A stretch of DNA of 5,103 nt from Nitrospira sp. (GTDB lineage: Bacteria > UBA9089 > CG2-30-40-21 > SBAY01). The notes below the pieces were generated by a model. The model saw only the letters and a program-made list of their open reading frames with translations, was not told the DNA's origin and made no database searches. Positions within the stretch are counted from its first letter, which is position 1; every line of letters begins with the position of its first letter. Shown here piece by piece: positions 5,096 through 5,103 of this stretch. Both the position numbers and the translations under genes were made by a program. The stretch is taken from contig SBAY01000286.1 of the NCBI GenBank assembly GCA_005239945.1, positions 1 through 5,103 on the forward strand. Reading direction: 5' to 3'.

Positions 5096-5103
5096 TCCGA
5101 CAG

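Larger units (their letters stand above)
5008..5103 (-). mobile_element. 3' end of a group II intron (runs off the right edge)
   Basis: Read on the minus strand, the segment ends with domain V, a 3-base linker and domain VI, and terminates in AC at 5008, which fits the known 3' AY rule for group II introns. The order, spacing and pairing of both domains agree with a real, folded intron end. Group II introns are self-splicing ribozymes that move by reverse splicing and target-primed reverse transcription using an intron-encoded maturase. That gene, and domains I-IV, would lie to the right of the window. The 3' exon starts TGAAGATTC and goes into the CACAAAG repeat. It lies upstream of cheW on the same strand. 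Whether the intron is full length cannot be seen. Confidence 0.85.

Overview
The window is AT-rich bacterial DNA in which every recognisable gene lies on the minus strand. A TonB-dependent outer-membrane receptor with a signal peptide points to a Gram-negative (diderm) cell, and cheW plus a methyl-accepting chemotaxis protein (MCP) show a chemosensory array. The short CACAAAG-type dispersed repeats, a probable MITE and a group II intron end suggest a repeat-rich environmental genome. The sequence alone does not fix the phylum.

Reading right to left, in the direction of transcription: (1) 5008-5103 is the 3' end of a group II intron, with domain V and domain VI including the bulged branch-point A. 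The rest of the intron, and any reverse transcriptase, lies beyond the right edge. (2) 4751-5007 is non-coding, with a CACAAAG repeat touching the intron and several AT-rich inverted repeats just upstream of cheW. (3) 4750-1536 is a compact operon: a canonical cheW, a reduced CheW-like gene, and a 750-residue MCP with an unusual multi-membrane-span N-terminus. No cheA, cheR, cheB or cheY is present, so the array must use a kinase encoded elsewhere. (4) 1113-1535 holds no gene. It contains a 187-bp element (1205-1391) with about 28-bp terminal inverted repeats starting GTAA and a perfect 8-bp target duplication, which matches the end pattern of the IS66 family. This element sits inside a second, older pair of the same termini (1116 and 1527) that also encloses two mirrored CACAAAG repeats. 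(5) 1070-1 is a TonB-dependent receptor gene with a good ribosome binding site, signal peptide and plug domain. It is cut by an in-frame TAA after codon 188, and clear receptor sequence continues in the same frame to the left edge.

The chemosensory genes would work together: the MCP senses through a periplasmic domain and its own membrane module, and CheW couples it to a histidine kinase. The role of the reduced CheW-like protein is uncertain. The receptor gene is probably not part of this operon, because mobile DNA separates it from the MCP and the nonsense codon suggests decay or a recent mutation. The most notable points are the nested MITE-like structure with its exact target duplication, the intron end abutting the dispersed repeat, and the nonsense-interrupted receptor.
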